Of a stretch of 64,000 bases of DNA, positions 47,219 through 59,407 are shown in pieces (the first letter of the stretch is position 1; every line of letters begins with the position of its first letter). The DNA comes from Panorpa germanica. Lineage: Eukaryota; Arthropoda; Insecta; Mecoptera; Panorpidae. Below the pieces are notes generated by a model. That model was not told the origin of the DNA and did no database searches. It saw nothing but the letters and a program-made list of their open reading frames with translations. The stretch is from contig OY783203.1 of NCBI GenBank assembly GCA_963678705.1, forward strand, positions 22,178,535 through 22,242,534, read 5' to 3'. The position numbers were made by a program, and so were the translations under genes.

Positions 47219-48280
47219 TCATATCCTATATTATAATGTTCCAAGTGTAAATTTATGATCTTATTTTCTTATATTCTTATGATCTTATATGATTGGTGAC
47301 GACACAGTGGGCGAGAGCATTGATGCTTGACGCCGACTGCTATGTCTTCGGGTTCGATCCCCGGACCAGATATATATTTTCTGGGTTTGGTTATTATGAA
47401 CTTATATTGATTATGGTCATACATAATCATACAGTTATTAGGCAGTGGTGTAGCCCACATATATGAGGCCACGACACCATAAATACTGCCAACATTGAAG
47501 GAGGTCGTCTGTGATAGGACTCAGCATCGGAAATAGGCCGACGTTAAATAAAAAAAAAAAAAAAAATATATGATTGGTAGTGAATTTTGTATGGTAACTC
47601 AAAATGTTTATGAAAATTGCCTATTTTGTAGAGAATTCTAATCCTTTTGGCGTCCCAGGATTTTTCCTTGAATTTCCTGGAAACCCGTAATATTGGAAAA
47701 ACTGAAAAAAAAAGTGAGCCCTTTTTGCTGTATAACTTTGTAATCGTTAAAGATAGACGGATGAAATTTTGTATGGGTATTATGCTTTTAAATGCTAACA
47801 TATTTCAACGTTTAAAAAATCTAAATTTGATAAAAGGGGCGCCGGGAAAATTAGGAGGCCCGGTAGAAAACTTTGAAGAAAGCTCAAATTTTGGATTGTG
47901 TAATAATTGAATAACATATTAAAAAAAAAAATTAAAAATTCAAATATTTTATTTGGGGCACGGGGGCGGTCTTTGCAGAAGGTACTGGAAAGTTAAAATT
48001 TTGTATATGGGCTAACTTTGGTACCTAATTTACGAATCGAAAATAAAAATCACAAATTTTGAAAAAAAGTTGGCCAAATAACGAATAAATTGAAAATATT
48101 TTTTATTTTGTCAAAAAAAAAAAAATTTTTTTAATCAGTTTATATGAAAAATGATTTGTTTTTATATGTAATATTAATATAGAACGAGTTAAATATTTCA
48201 ATTTAAAAATGGAACGAAAATTTTAAATGAAATTCAAGTCACACACAAAAGATAATCGTCGCTTGCGACATTTACAAAGA
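47219..48280 (-). repeat. Hairpin-bounded unit 6 (small type, inverted), interrupted by a SINE
   Basis: Reverse-complement copy of units 1/2. It runs from tcctatattataatgttcc (tail) through ggcgtcccaggatttttcct and gaaacccgtaat to cgtcgcttgcgaca (head hairpin, 48257-48269). The only copy in this orientation here. A SINE is inserted in its tail region. Confidence 0.85.
47298..47566 (+). mobile_element. tRNA-derived SINE, full-length copy, best preserved
   Basis: Starts gacgacacagtgggcgagag, B box gggttcgatcccc, ends gacgttaaata plus a poly-A run. It is bounded by the perfect 12-bp direct repeat tatatgattggt at 47286-47297 and 47567-47578. The 269-bp element lies inside unit 6. Both pol III boxes look intact, so this copy could be transcription-competent; that is an inference. 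Confidence 0.96.
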
Positions 48281-48980
48281 TGTTGCGTCTGTGTGGAGGT
48301 TCTTAAGGACGCTATAAATCACAGTTGCATTCCACCAAATCATACAAAATTAGTCATAACCATACAATAATTAGTTATTTAATAGTTTTGAGTAATTCGC
48401 AATATTAAATAGTTAAATTAGATAAATTAAAAAATTAGGTTAGGTCGAGGTCGTGATCGGGGTCGGGGACGGGGTGAATGTCTCCGATCGGAAATAGTTA
48501 TTTATATATGGCAATTTAAATTCCTGTGTATAATTACATTGTTATATGAAAGTACTGCAACTTGTATTTAAGACCGGTACACTCATAAACGTAATTACTA
48601 TGTTGATTATTAAGAAGTGTTGAACTGCCATTGACTCCCCCTCACCCTCGTGCCTACGTATGGATAGGAGGTATACAAGTCTGCAAAAGATGATTTCTAA
48701 CGTACAAGAAAACATTCATTGTCTTTGAATACGAGTTCCGCGTTTTTAACGGCTGTATCATTTTAAATGTAAATATAACAATAAATGTATGTGTGTGCGT
48801 ACGTATCTATAAATTGTCAAATATATAAATATAAAAAATATATATAAAAGTCAAAGTCATCAGAGGCGAATTAAAGTATAATCATAAACTTGCAGACAAT
48901 CAAGAAAACAAACAAAAAGTGTTGATTCCTAACCGAAGTTAACAGAGTGTGACTTAAGTGGTTGAAATCGCCTCAGACCC
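48281..48980. other. No gene seen
   Basis: Includes a ggtcg/ggggtc-rich patch at about 48425-48475 (ggtcgaggtcgtgatcgggg) and A+T-rich remainder. Confidence 0.45.
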
Positions 48981-48983
48981 TAA

Positions 48984-49383
48984 GGCCGTCTGCACACGGG
49001 TCGACTGATTGCAAACTCGAAGTCTCCAACGAAAACGAAAAACGAGCCATGTCGACCCGTCTTTCGTGACTTTATAGATTTTTTTTACAATAGCATAATG
49101 GGGGATTTTATTGTGTCGTATTCAGAGGTATTTGTATGTATGTACATCTCTGCTTATGATGATGTCACCATCAAAAGCGTGCAACGTAAGTGCCCTGCGA
49201 CCAAGAAACACAGTCGCTCAAAACTGTTCAAAACCAATCATCTCAGCAATCTATCAGTTTAGTTTCGTTCGTACCGTGTGTCTTCTCTCACTCGTATATA
49301 CGTGCGTTCTCTCACTAACAATACAGTTGCATTATCATTCGGTTCGGGCAGATTCGGGGCTCCCGTTTGCCTAACCCGCGGCC
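48984..49383 (+). mobile_element. PIF/Harbinger-like MITE, copy 3
   Basis: Left end ggccgtctgcacacgggtcg. The right end is eroded (gcctaacccgcggcc). TAA on both sides (48981-48983, 49384-49386). The interior matches the 27.2 kb copy in the same orientation. Abuts the next element directly. Confidence 0.85.
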
Positions 49384-49386
49384 TAA

Positions 49387-49655
49387 GACCTATCGCACAC
49401 TTAAACCGTATTTCCGCGAATTTAGACCAGACGTATACGCACTACAATGCTTTACCGATCCGAATACTGTAAATGTAATGAACCCTCGCACACTGTAAAC
49501 GACAAAGCCCTCCGAATAGGAGTTATTTGTACCTTGCACGTATTCCTGCGTTTTCGCTTTAACCTTCGCATCCTCTTTTTACGCCAGTTAGCTCTCATTC
49601 TGTCAACTTATGCATTACAAAATGTAAATTATGTATCTCTCATACTGTAACAGGG
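49387..49655 (+). mobile_element. Second Harbinger-like MITE family (GGCCTGTCTCA), copy 1
   Basis: The left end gacctatcgcacacttaaac with accgtatttccgcgaattt and agacgtatacgc aligns with the reverse complement of 58010-58195 (ggcctgtctcagtatggcac, gaatttcggccggacgtata). The right end, reverse-complemented, reads ccctgttacagtatgagaga, a diverged inverted copy of the left end. It starts immediately after the TAA of the preceding MITE. Confidence 0.55.
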
Positions 49656-50607
49656 GCAGGGTGTGAAGGGTGGCAGCAAGAAGGCACTCTGCGAAGAAGA
49701 CAGGTCATTAATATCAAGTGGGAGATTTTGCTGATGGGGTGGAATTGATTTAGATCTGTTGTATTACGATTTGACAAGTTCCTTTTATTGCAATGGTCCT
49801 TGTTTTTTATTTTATTTTTTGATTTGTTATTTGATTTTTTTGTATATTCGTCCCCATACATAGTGCCGTGTCAAAGAGCTTTATAATAATTCGAACGTGT
49901 CAGAACAGTCAGAAAACAAAATTATTCCTCACTTTATTTTATCACTCTATTCAGTTAAGAAACAAAGAGGTCTATATGTCCTTAAATGGATAAATAAACC
50001 ATTAAACAATTAAAATATTTGGGGAAGATGGTCACATCGAAATCTAAAACTTCCAAAAACATTTCTGTAACGCTACTAGTACCGCCGTTTAGTATACGCC
50101 TGATTAAACTTATTTACCAAAAACCGTCATTTTACATTGCGCGCAGTGAGTTGGACAGCTGTGTAAAAGTAAAGACGTTATAAAATAATTAAAAATTCGA
50201 TGAAGGTAAGCTTAAAGTGATTTATACCAATCAATATCTTTCTAAACATCAATTATTACCCACATATTAGTGTATCCTATGGGCTTGTTGGATTTCATGA
50301 AAGTTCTTCACGTTTTTAGTGATCAATCAAAAAACCATTATCGATTTTTGGGTAATGGCAGTCATTCTTAGCGGGTAATAGCGGTCACTGAATCTATGCG
50401 ATTATTGTGAGAGCAAAAGCAGAGTTCTTAAGCATCTTGATATGTAGGTAATTTTTATAGTCCCTATATTAAAAGAATAATAATATGTTTGGTTTATTAT
50501 AAAAAAAAGAATGATTTGGTTAAAATATAAAAAATAAAGAACATGTATGGAACAAAACAGTTATTTTATTTTATTAATTACTTTATTTTAGACGGTAATC
50601 GGTATTG
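49656..50607. other. No gene seen
   Basis: A 73-codon minus-strand frame at 49640-49861 is Asn/Lys-rich and unsupported. Confidence 0.45.
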
Positions 50608-50610
50608 TAA

Positions 50611-51035
50611 GGCAGTCCGCACATGGATCAACTGATTGCATACGCCCCGAATCTGCCCGAACCGAATGAGAATGCAACTGTGTTATTAATGAGAGAACGC
50701 ACGTGTATACGAGTGAGAGAATACACACGACACGAATGATACTAAAATTATTTGAAATTGATTTTGAACGACTGTGTTTCTTGGTCGCAGGGTAATTACG
50801 TTGCATTCTTTTAAAGGTGACATCATAAGCAGATATGTGCACAAATACTATTCAAAAGTATTTAAATACATTCATACAAATACCTCAGAATACGATACAA
50901 TAAAATCCCCATCTATGCTATTGTTAAAAATTCTATTGAGTCACGAAACACGGCTCGACATGGCTCGTTTTTCCTTTACGTTGGAAACTTCATTCCCGGC
51001 TAGTTTGCAATCAGTCGACCCACGTGTGGACGGCT
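50611..51035 (-). mobile_element. PIF/Harbinger-like MITE, copy 4
   Basis: Ends ggcagtccgcacatggatca and (reverse-complemented) agccgtccacacgtgggtcg. TAA duplications at 50608-50610 and 51036-51038. Same orientation as copy 1. Confidence 0.88.
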
Positions 51036-51384
51036 TAAGTATATAAACAGACATTTTTCATAAACGGTTATTGCGAATAACACTCTGCCGTGGACCAGAA
51101 ATGAAGGGATTAAGTATTCACTCTCTGTGCACAATAGTTCGTAGTACCTAACCTAAGGGCCATATTTTGCTACTACCACTAAGATTTGCACTGATGGCGC
51201 TCTCATGACCGGGCTTCCAGATTCCAAAGTTACCCCCCTACTCATTAAGGTAATAATAATCATATAATTATTACTAAATAACTAAATTTGATGGCTCGCT
51301 CGAGTAGCAATGGTACTCAATGGTTCTATGGCACCCAAGAAATTGAATAGTGTAACCTAGTATAATACAATCCAGACGTACTTT

Positions 51385-51960
51385 TCAAGTTCAAAGTATT
51401 TTTATTGATATATGAATTTTTAGTACATTTGTTATACATTTCTTACGTCTACTTTAAATAAACCTAGCTAGCGCTATCATTATTTTAATTTTGAAGTTTC
51501 CATTTATAAAGTGAAGTTGGGTAAGGTGTAATATTGATAGAATAATGATGGTCTTAAAACTAAGATATACAACTTTTAACTAACTTAAAGTTACTTATCT
51601 AATACAATGTAGTTTGGCTTTGGGTATTTACCATACTACATTATGTCTGGTGTGAATTTTCCGAAAGTATTAATGTTATTATTTTCATGCTTGTTAAGTC
51701 TACTGTAGAAGTTTTTTGTAAGCTTAATTACAAAATCTTTTATAATTTCTATATTAGTCTCCGTGTATAGATGCATTCGTTGCATATTCAAACTTTTCAT
51801 CTCGTTCTGCTCTAATCGCTAGTCTGATGCATTTATTTTGCATAATTTGCAGTTTGCTATAATTATTATTAGTTATTGTATTCGATACTGGTGCAGCACA
51901 TGTAGTAATGGATCTTATTAGTAATTCTCAATGTACTCAACAAACAACATATGACCCACA
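51385..51960 (-). pseudogene. Jockey-like LINE 3' end (decayed reverse transcriptase C-terminus)
   Basis: The minus-strand translation gives IRSITTCAAPVSN, then SKLQIMQNKCIRLAIRAERD and ASIHGD. After a one-base frameshift it continues NIEIIKDFVIKLTKNFYSRL, ending FTPDIM-stop at about 51648. The Q-N-K/R-x-I-R-L-A-x-R-A pattern followed by a late I-x-F-x-x-K-L-x-x-x-F-Y-x-R-L pattern is that of Jockey-group ORF2 C-termini. A 3' region of about 260 bp ends in aataaaaatactttgaactt. It is 5'-truncated and frameshifted, and differs from LINE copies A-C. Confidence 0.75.
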
Positions 51961-54569
51961 CGACCCACACAACCAAAGCAAAGTGTTTCGAATGGATCAG
52001 ATTTAGAATACCCATTATAGTGCATTTGTAATCGGAAAACACATTTTCAATACGTATACCTAAAGGACTAATAACCAATGATTTAACCCTTATTTTTGAT
52101 ATTTGTTGATAAAAAGAAAAATCATCGATTTTTACTCATTGTCAGTCTTAAACAATATTATATGTATGTAAAGAAATTATAATTCTTTAGTTAGTCTGTC
52201 GGTAAAACAGTGACCGTTCAGTGAAAACATATTCTCATGAAGGCAATAGATGTCACTGCAGAAAGAACGGCCAACACAGTTGATATCTGAAGTAGACAAA
52301 ACCCACGTTCTTTTATTTAGTGCATATATTGTGAGGTTATAATAAAATTATATTAAAAGAAACTGACAATTTATAGTAAATAAACTTTAAATGTCATTTC
52401 TTCAAATTTCACGTATGATTTAAGTTGAACAATGTAATTATTAAAATATGTATGTAAATTAACAAAATAAACTTCAAATTTAAGAAGCAGACATGAGTTA
52501 AAATTTGCAATTCCTAATAAAATTAAAGACATAATAGAACTGCAGTCTTATATGTATAAGAATACACTTACTTAAAATTAATTTATTTTATATAAAAGTT
52601 TTTTCGATAACAGACTGTGTTAAATAAAGAAAACTGCTAAACTTTTTCCCATGTTGTTAAATCATAGATCAGACGAAATTGCTTTCCCGACTCCGGAATC
52701 GACTGCTCGTAGTTCAATTGACTCCTAGTGTAGTAATATGGTATACTGACTCTAGGATTCCGGGAAAATACCGGGACAAGTGGAACTGGTGTAAACAGGA
52801 CCGGCTTGAATGCAAAGACAAATCAACGACCCCATGTAGAACGTAATTTTAGAAAGAAGAATACACGCAAAATCGGTCTTCTAAAAGCCGTTACCATATA
52901 TTCAAAATCTTATAATTTACTAATATATACGCATAAGACAGTTTTAAGGAGGTACAGGACGTACCTTCAATGCAAAAAGTTTATCTCTCGGTAATACGAA
53001 ATGCAAAATACGAAGTACATGAGGGACGAGCAAATATTGGGACGGTACCTTTGAAAATGAATTTTTCAATTCCCTATTAAACTGCTTTTTGCTTGTTAAA
53101 ATGATTTTTTTATGCATATAATAGTTTAATAAATTAAAAATTACCTATAATTAATATCAAATTTATATAAATTCAAGTTAAATACAAGTTAAGTATTTTA
53201 AAAAATTAATAAAAAAATTGGCAACGCTGTAAATTTACGTGTGTTGACGCATGCGTGATTTGGTGCTTTGAGCAATAAATTGTTATATTTTATATAACAT
53301 TTATTCCGATTTTGAATTTCCCGCTCAAATTGGCATTTGCAACGTTGCCGGCTTATAACCTACATTTACTGTTTCTTAAAGGTTTTATTTAAATATTTTC
53401 GTAAATAGGTATCCTTTTAATAATTTTCTTTTTGCAATAGTTACAGAAAAGATTATTTTATATACACCTAGTTTTTGAAAGCCGTGTCACCATTTTTTTA
53501 TAGTAGTTTTTATATTATGTGGTGAAATTGAGCTAAAAATTATGATTTGTATGGAAAATGACCATTTTTAATCATGTATAAAAAGAAAACTATGAACCCT
53601 AGGTCTCTAAAATTTTAAGACAGCATGTATTTTAACTATTTGTATCGACCCTCCAAATTTCACAACGTTTTCATCATATAAGATATTGAATATTACGTTA
53701 ACCTCCTGTACCTCCTTAATATACTAGTTGATTAAAAACTAATTCTTTTTAGAATAGTTATAAAGAATAACATTGTCTCAAATTTGTATTGGAACCGTGT
53801 GAAAATATCATAAATAAAAGTGAACTGTCACCGGGGCGGCCCGGTCACACTCGATAGCGGCCCTGGATGTATGTGAAGGTGGTAGGTAACTAACTGGTAA
53901 CTCGGGAGCAGTGAATTACAACGCTTTTGTGTTTATTTCCCACAATGCACAGTAAGGTGGTTTGTTCATTGAGTGCTCGAGTCAATGGGGCTGATGAAGG
54001 ATTGTTGCAAAAGCTGTGAAAGGTATTCAAGGCAGGGGGTGTGGAACGTTGGTAGTGGGAAGGGGTGGCTAGATTCTGGTTCCTGGATCGTGTAAGATGA
54101 AAACATGGTTTGTTGGAACGGGGTCAAAACAATCCTACACTTGTACTATGAAATAACATTATACGTGAATCTATGAGTCTAGGAACAATGGAATTAATTA
54201 TTACATATGTAATTAATTCGATTGTTTGTGGTGTGATTTCATTGTTAAGTTCAATCAACACTGAATATTGTGTTTAATACCGAACAAAGGAATTGAAATT
54301 TCAAATATGTGTCAAGAGGTATTATACAAATCAATGAAATAAGAAGATTACAATTGTTTTGCCTCTATAACTGAAACGTAAATACGGATTTATAATCAGT
54401 TCGGTATAGGGCCTTTGCAGAGCCGGTTCTAGTGTACAAGGCGTTCGAAACAACTTCCGTTTTCATTGCCATGAACTGTTTGGTTGCTCCTTCGTTTAAG
54501 TGTAACATGCTAAATCAATCATATATTTATTAGAACTAATTTGTAAGACCTTGACTATCTTCATAGCAG
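51961..54569. other. No gene seen
   Basis: 2.6 kb of A+T-rich sequence without recognisable repeats or coding signal; frame 52806-52994 is unsupported. Confidence 0.5.
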
Positions 54570-54577
54570 ATGACAGT

Positions 54578-55547
54578 TAGGACTTCTGGACCCGACCCGG
54601 ACTCGAATCCGTCGGGTATTGACAATAAACCCGAACCAGGGACCCGGGTAGAAAACCCGACGGATCCGGGTCCGAATGCTTTTGCTGGTGTAAATGCAAA
54701 ATTAACCAGACGCGATACCAATAAAAAGAAACAACTTACAGGATTAAAGTAATTTTGCTATTTTGAAATAATGAAAAGAATTTCTTAAGATGCAAGTAAG
54801 CACTTCACTGGGTTTTCCCAATGTTAAGTAAACATGTTAGTCCAATCATCCTATTCGATTGTAAGTATTGGTCTAATTAACAGTTCATCGAAATTCATAG
54901 ATTATTATTTTTTTTTAATTATTGTTTAGAAGATTCTTCAATCTTACATACGAGTATATAATTAGATTTCGAAAAATAATGAGCGAGAAGAATATTGTGC
55001 AGTTATTAAAGGGAGGCAGTGAAGGGAAGAGGTGGATGGTGGAAATAGAGAAAAAGAACGAGGAAAAGAAAAGTAACGCCAGAGCAGAAGTAATTTTCAT
55101 CTGAAGTGACAAAGAGACGAAGAGACAAAGAAGACAAGAGGTGAGGAAATGATGAGAATGAAAGAGGACTAGGGACTAGAAAATGAAGGCAGTGGGTCAA
55201 GAGAAGAAGAAGCAGGAAAGTACTTTTGGAAATAGAAAGTGACATTAGAGTAACCGCTTCTGGAGCAACTGCCCTTTTTGTTTGTATATTTCTTTTCTCT
55301 TTTGGAAGAAATGAGAATGCTATGTAATTAAGCACAATGATATGTAATTTATTGATTTAAGGCGCAAGAATGTAGTGCCTAATGGCAAAAACATTACAAT
55401 AAATAATAATAATAATATATAATTAGATTTCGATAACGCAAAAATAAATGAATTGCGATTGTTACTTGAAAATTAAGATGTTTTTTACATTTTCCTGATT
55501 TTGGACCCGACTCGGACCCGAACCCGGATCAGGTTTCAGAAGCCCTA
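54578..55547 (+). mobile_element. hAT-like element, TAGGNCTTCTG family, copy 2, carrying a LINE end
   Basis: Left end taggacttctggacccgacc, right end reverse-complemented tagggcttctgaaacctgat, both followed by ggacccga/cccggatc words. Flanks atgacagt (54570-54577) and aagacagt (55548-55555) match at 7 of 8 bases. The LINE at 54973-55415 interrupts it. The remaining roughly 510 bp is non-coding. Confidence 0.88.
54973..55415 (+). mobile_element. 5'-truncated LINE 3' end (copy C) with 18-bp target duplication
   Basis: Flanked by the perfect 18-bp repeat tatataattagatttcga at 54955-54972 and 55416-55433. The first codons give NIVQLLKGGSEGKRWMVEIE and stop at 55101. The 3' part ends ttaaggcgcaagaatgtagt, gcctaatggcaaaaacatta and an (aat)n tail. 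It belongs to the same family as copy A by 3' end and to that of copy B by protein. Confidence 0.95.
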
Positions 55548-56112
55548 AAGACAGTATACGAATATTTTATACTTAAAATAAAAATTAACAGTAACAACTG
55601 CAATAAATGACAAAATAGTTGTAAAAACTGTCTAGTTGGTGTAAACATTGATGCAACTTTTAATAAAAACCAGATTTTGTTGCAGTTTTAGGCAACTGTC
55701 TATCTGGTGTAAAACCGGCATAACTCGTCAATGTCAAATTTTGATGAAATCTCGAGACCTAAGAGTTTAATCGACTTCAAATTTTCAATATTGTATTTAT
55801 ACAAATATTCGCTTAACTTTAAATTAAATTATTTGTGTTATTTGTGTCATAAAAATGCTTTACAAATTAAATCAATAAAACAGACATACACAGTTTTGCG
55901 AACAGTAATTATTTTATATAATTCGAAATATTAATTTAATACATTAACGCATTTGCATAGTATAAAAAAAACTTAAAATACAAAATAAATAATGAAAAAA
56001 AAATATAAAATGAAATTCAAAAATTCAACGTTACAAGATTAAAAGATTTTTCTCGACTTTAAATGAATAAAAAAACATAACAAAAAATATTCTATTATAT
56101 ATTACATTATAT
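55548..56112. other. No gene seen
   Basis: A+T-rich; frame 55731-55934 is unsupported. Confidence 0.5.
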
Positions 56113-56124
56113 TTTATATATATA

Positions 56125-56288
<164 letters not shown>

Positions 56289-56579
56289 CAAGAAAATTGT
56301 CGCAAATACAAAATAAATATGACATTACATTTCTTTTCATGACAGAATTATTTAAAAATATATGGCAGGATGTAGAATGCGAGGAGGTGACATCTAGCGG
56401 AGCTGAGAGGGACTATCACCGAGGTTAGTAGGGCCAGGCGCAGTACTTAACGCTATTCATTTCGCGATTATTACAATATTTGACAGTCAATAGTTAAATA
56501 TTTATGAATTACCATATATAAAGTGAGGTCCAGCATAGTGACGTAATATTAACAAAGTTACTCAAGTACGGCCATCCGC

Positions 56580-56969
56580 ACATGGGTCGAGGGAACCGAA
56601 TGATAATGCAACTCTGTTGTTAGTGAGAGAACGCACGTGTATACGAGTGAGAGAACACACATGGCACGAATGAAGCTAAACTGATTTCAAATTGGTTTTG
56701 AACGACAGTGTTTCTTGGTCGCAGGACAATTACATTGCATGCTATTGATGGTTACATCATGAGCAGAGATTAGTACAAATACTATTCAAAAGTATTTAAA
56801 TACATACATACAAATACCTCATAATACGACACAATAAAATCCCCTATTATGCTATTGTTAAAAATTTTATAGAGCCACGAAACACGGCTCAACATGGCTC
56901 GTTTTTCGTTTTCGTTGGAAACTTCGTTCGCGACTAGTTTGCAATCAGTCGACCCGTGTGTAGACGGCC
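56580..56969 (-). mobile_element. PIF/Harbinger-like MITE, copy 5
   Basis: Left end ggccatccgcacatgggtcg, right end reverse-complemented ggccgtctacacacgggtcg. Flanked by TAC on both sides (56577-56579, 56970-56972), a 3-bp duplication that deviates from TAA. Confidence 0.85.
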
Positions 56970-56972
56970 TAC

Positions 56973-57999
56973 CACTTGTACTATCGATTTTGTGTAAAGC
57001 TGTTATTGTCTTCAACACGTGAGTTAAGCCTAGTTCATTTATATCCAGTCACTGGTCCTACATGGAAGTAAGTAGATGAGACACAAATGTGTCTCACCTA
57101 TTTAACGCTCTCTTACACTGTCGTACAATCCGAATACTTGCTACCGACTTTTTCAGTATGGTGTCTTCATGATAAATTTCTACTTTAATGTTTATCAATA
57201 AAATTGAAATTGAAAACTGAAGACAAATTACAACGTTATCGACGTTACCTAGGTCAATTTGCTATCTAAGTTCCGCTCGTGAGATTTCTTCTCATATTAT
57301 TATTTCAATGACTGAAAACGAATGTTTAAATCATTGGGATACAAAATAAGAGATTGGGTAGTATTTTGTACGGGGTGAAACTATGGAATGGGTTGGTTAG
57401 GGTGCGAGGCATGGAAAGGGAGACAAGGGAATGGTGGAAGAACGAGAGGGCTGCTACTGTTGTGACTTATAATCATCACTACAGTGTTTTGTATACACTG
57501 ATTGCCAGTATACTCTATACTCAGTCTACAACAAGTTGCTCGTACAATTTGTATTTGATTTTACTATATTTTGTGTTTCTTTTTCTTCTTTACGCCAATA
57601 TTCTTTGTTTATATCATTTAGAAATATTGTTTTTGTTTGACGTGGCATTGAATGCCGAGTAACAATTTTGTATTAGTAATTGGGTAGTTCCCCAAGTTGG
57701 CATTTTTCCACGCTTTAGTGATAACACTAAATAATACAAAAGCTAAATGGCACAGTGACCGATATCGTTTCCCATCCAGCGGTTCGGGTATAATTCGGTT
57801 ATGGTTATACGTAATATGTAATCAAAAATTCGCCGGACATGCCTACAACAGTATAAACCGAAGCATGTTGAACATACTCGTTCACAAAGCGATGTTGCCG
57901 ATAGATCCGAAATGAAGCGGATTGAAGCGATGTAACAAATGTGCGTCGGTATCCCCTCCAGTCTCAGACGGCTGTTGCATTTACAAAGGATCGAATAGG
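56973..57999. other. No gene seen; one short palindrome
   Basis: Contains the perfect palindromic gagacacaaatgtgtctc near 57078-57096. Frame 57354-57662 starts with a charged stretch and turns hydrophobic; it has no recognisable motif and no repetition. Confidence 0.4.
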
Positions 58000-58009
58000 T
58001 TTAGCGTGT

Positions 58010-58195
58010 GGTGGTGGTATCGCTGGAATAAAATTCACTGTTATTCGGTTCTAATGTGAGAGGTAGGTACCGCCCGTATTCGGACGGCTTTGTCGCTTGC
58101 AGTGTGAGAGCTCATTACAGTTAAAGCGTAATACCGCGTATACGTCCGGCCGAAATTCGTTAAATTACGGTGCCATACTGAGACAGGCCTAAGAC
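58010..58195 (-). mobile_element. Second Harbinger-like MITE family (GGCCTGTCTCA), copy 2
   Basis: The reverse complement starts ggcctgtctcagtatggcac directly after TTA and shares agacgtatacgc/ggacgtatacgcgg, tgtaatgagctctcacactg and cgacaaagccgtccgaatac with 49387-49655. The other end was not located; the start given is approximate. Confidence 0.5.
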
Positions 58196-58860
58196 TAAAG
58201 ACGATACTTGATCAAATCGTTAAAGAAGGACGTTATGGTAGTATATCTAGTGAATCGCCATATGTTTGTCTCCTTCTAGCATTATTGTCTGTACATAAGT
58301 TTGTCTACATGACTTTACATAAACTTAATATAATTTTGACGAACTGAATAACATAATAATTCACATAGGGAATAATCCTTAATAAATATATTTCACAATC
58401 ACCCCAACGTGAAGGGCAAAGGGTAAAGGGTATTTCTAGAGATAAACCGTAAATCGTAAAGGGTTAAAACAGGGAAACAAAATACGGAGAAACATGGAAA
58501 AAAAAGGAACTAATGATAAACCTGGTGAGGTGACTCAACTGTTGCCCTTCACCACTCACCCCTCACCACTCACTCCCCACCACTCGCCACGTTATTTGCA
58601 ACCGTTGTGGGTGGCTCATCAAAGATGAAATTAATTATAAGTAAACATAAAACTTAAAATTACAATTAAACTAACATTTAATATTTATTTCCATCATCCT
58701 TCAACGCATTTTCTCAACTGTGTATTTGCGTCAAGAAAATTATTTCCTTTGACAGCGTTTTGTAAAGAAAATCTTATTTGCAATTTTCCATTGCTGAAGT
58801 CATTCATTCTGCGATTTGTGAATCAGAGAAATGTCTTTGAACATTATATTATACATTTAT
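58196..58860. other. No gene; CACTCACC-type tandem motif at 58545-58592
   Basis: Imperfect iterations of caccactcacc at about 58545-58592 and of gtaaagggt at 58420-58465. Nothing else. Confidence 0.5.
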
Positions 58861-58973
<113 letters not shown>

Positions 58974-58975
58974 AT

Positions 58976-59405
58976 AGATATAGTCAAACTTTTATGTTCA
59001 CTGGCACACACGAGCAGTGGAACAGTTATGGTACTTTGTATGTTTTGTATTTAAGAAAACATGTAAGGTTTTGATTATCAGGAAAAGCTATTGATTTTTC
59101 CACCGGATGAGAAAATCATAAAGCCGAAACAGAGTTTACAACTGATATTGTGAGAAAACGGATTACAAAAATTATTTAATAGAAAATATAAATATTTTTA
59201 TTATTGTTACGGCTGTATTCAAGCGGGACATCTGTTAATCTGGTAACACAATTACAATTAAATCCCCCTAATATATTTAAGGACGGTGTCGTGCTAACAA
59301 AACATGAAAACTGTATGTGTGCAGGTATGTCAATCGTCCAGTTCATTAGTGAGACATTTCTCCAAAGTCAGGAGAAAAAGAGCCAAATATCCAAAGTCAG
59401 TTGGG
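58976..59405. other. No gene seen
   Basis: A+T-rich; the 82-codon frame 59204-59452 runs into the next MITE and is unsupported. Confidence 0.45.
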
Positions 59406-59407
59406 TA

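Noticed and set aside
47298-47373. A possible functional tRNA gene
   Set aside because: The A and B boxes are present but the sequence continues into a SINE body with poly-A tail and target duplication, and no cloverleaf acceptor stem could be closed.
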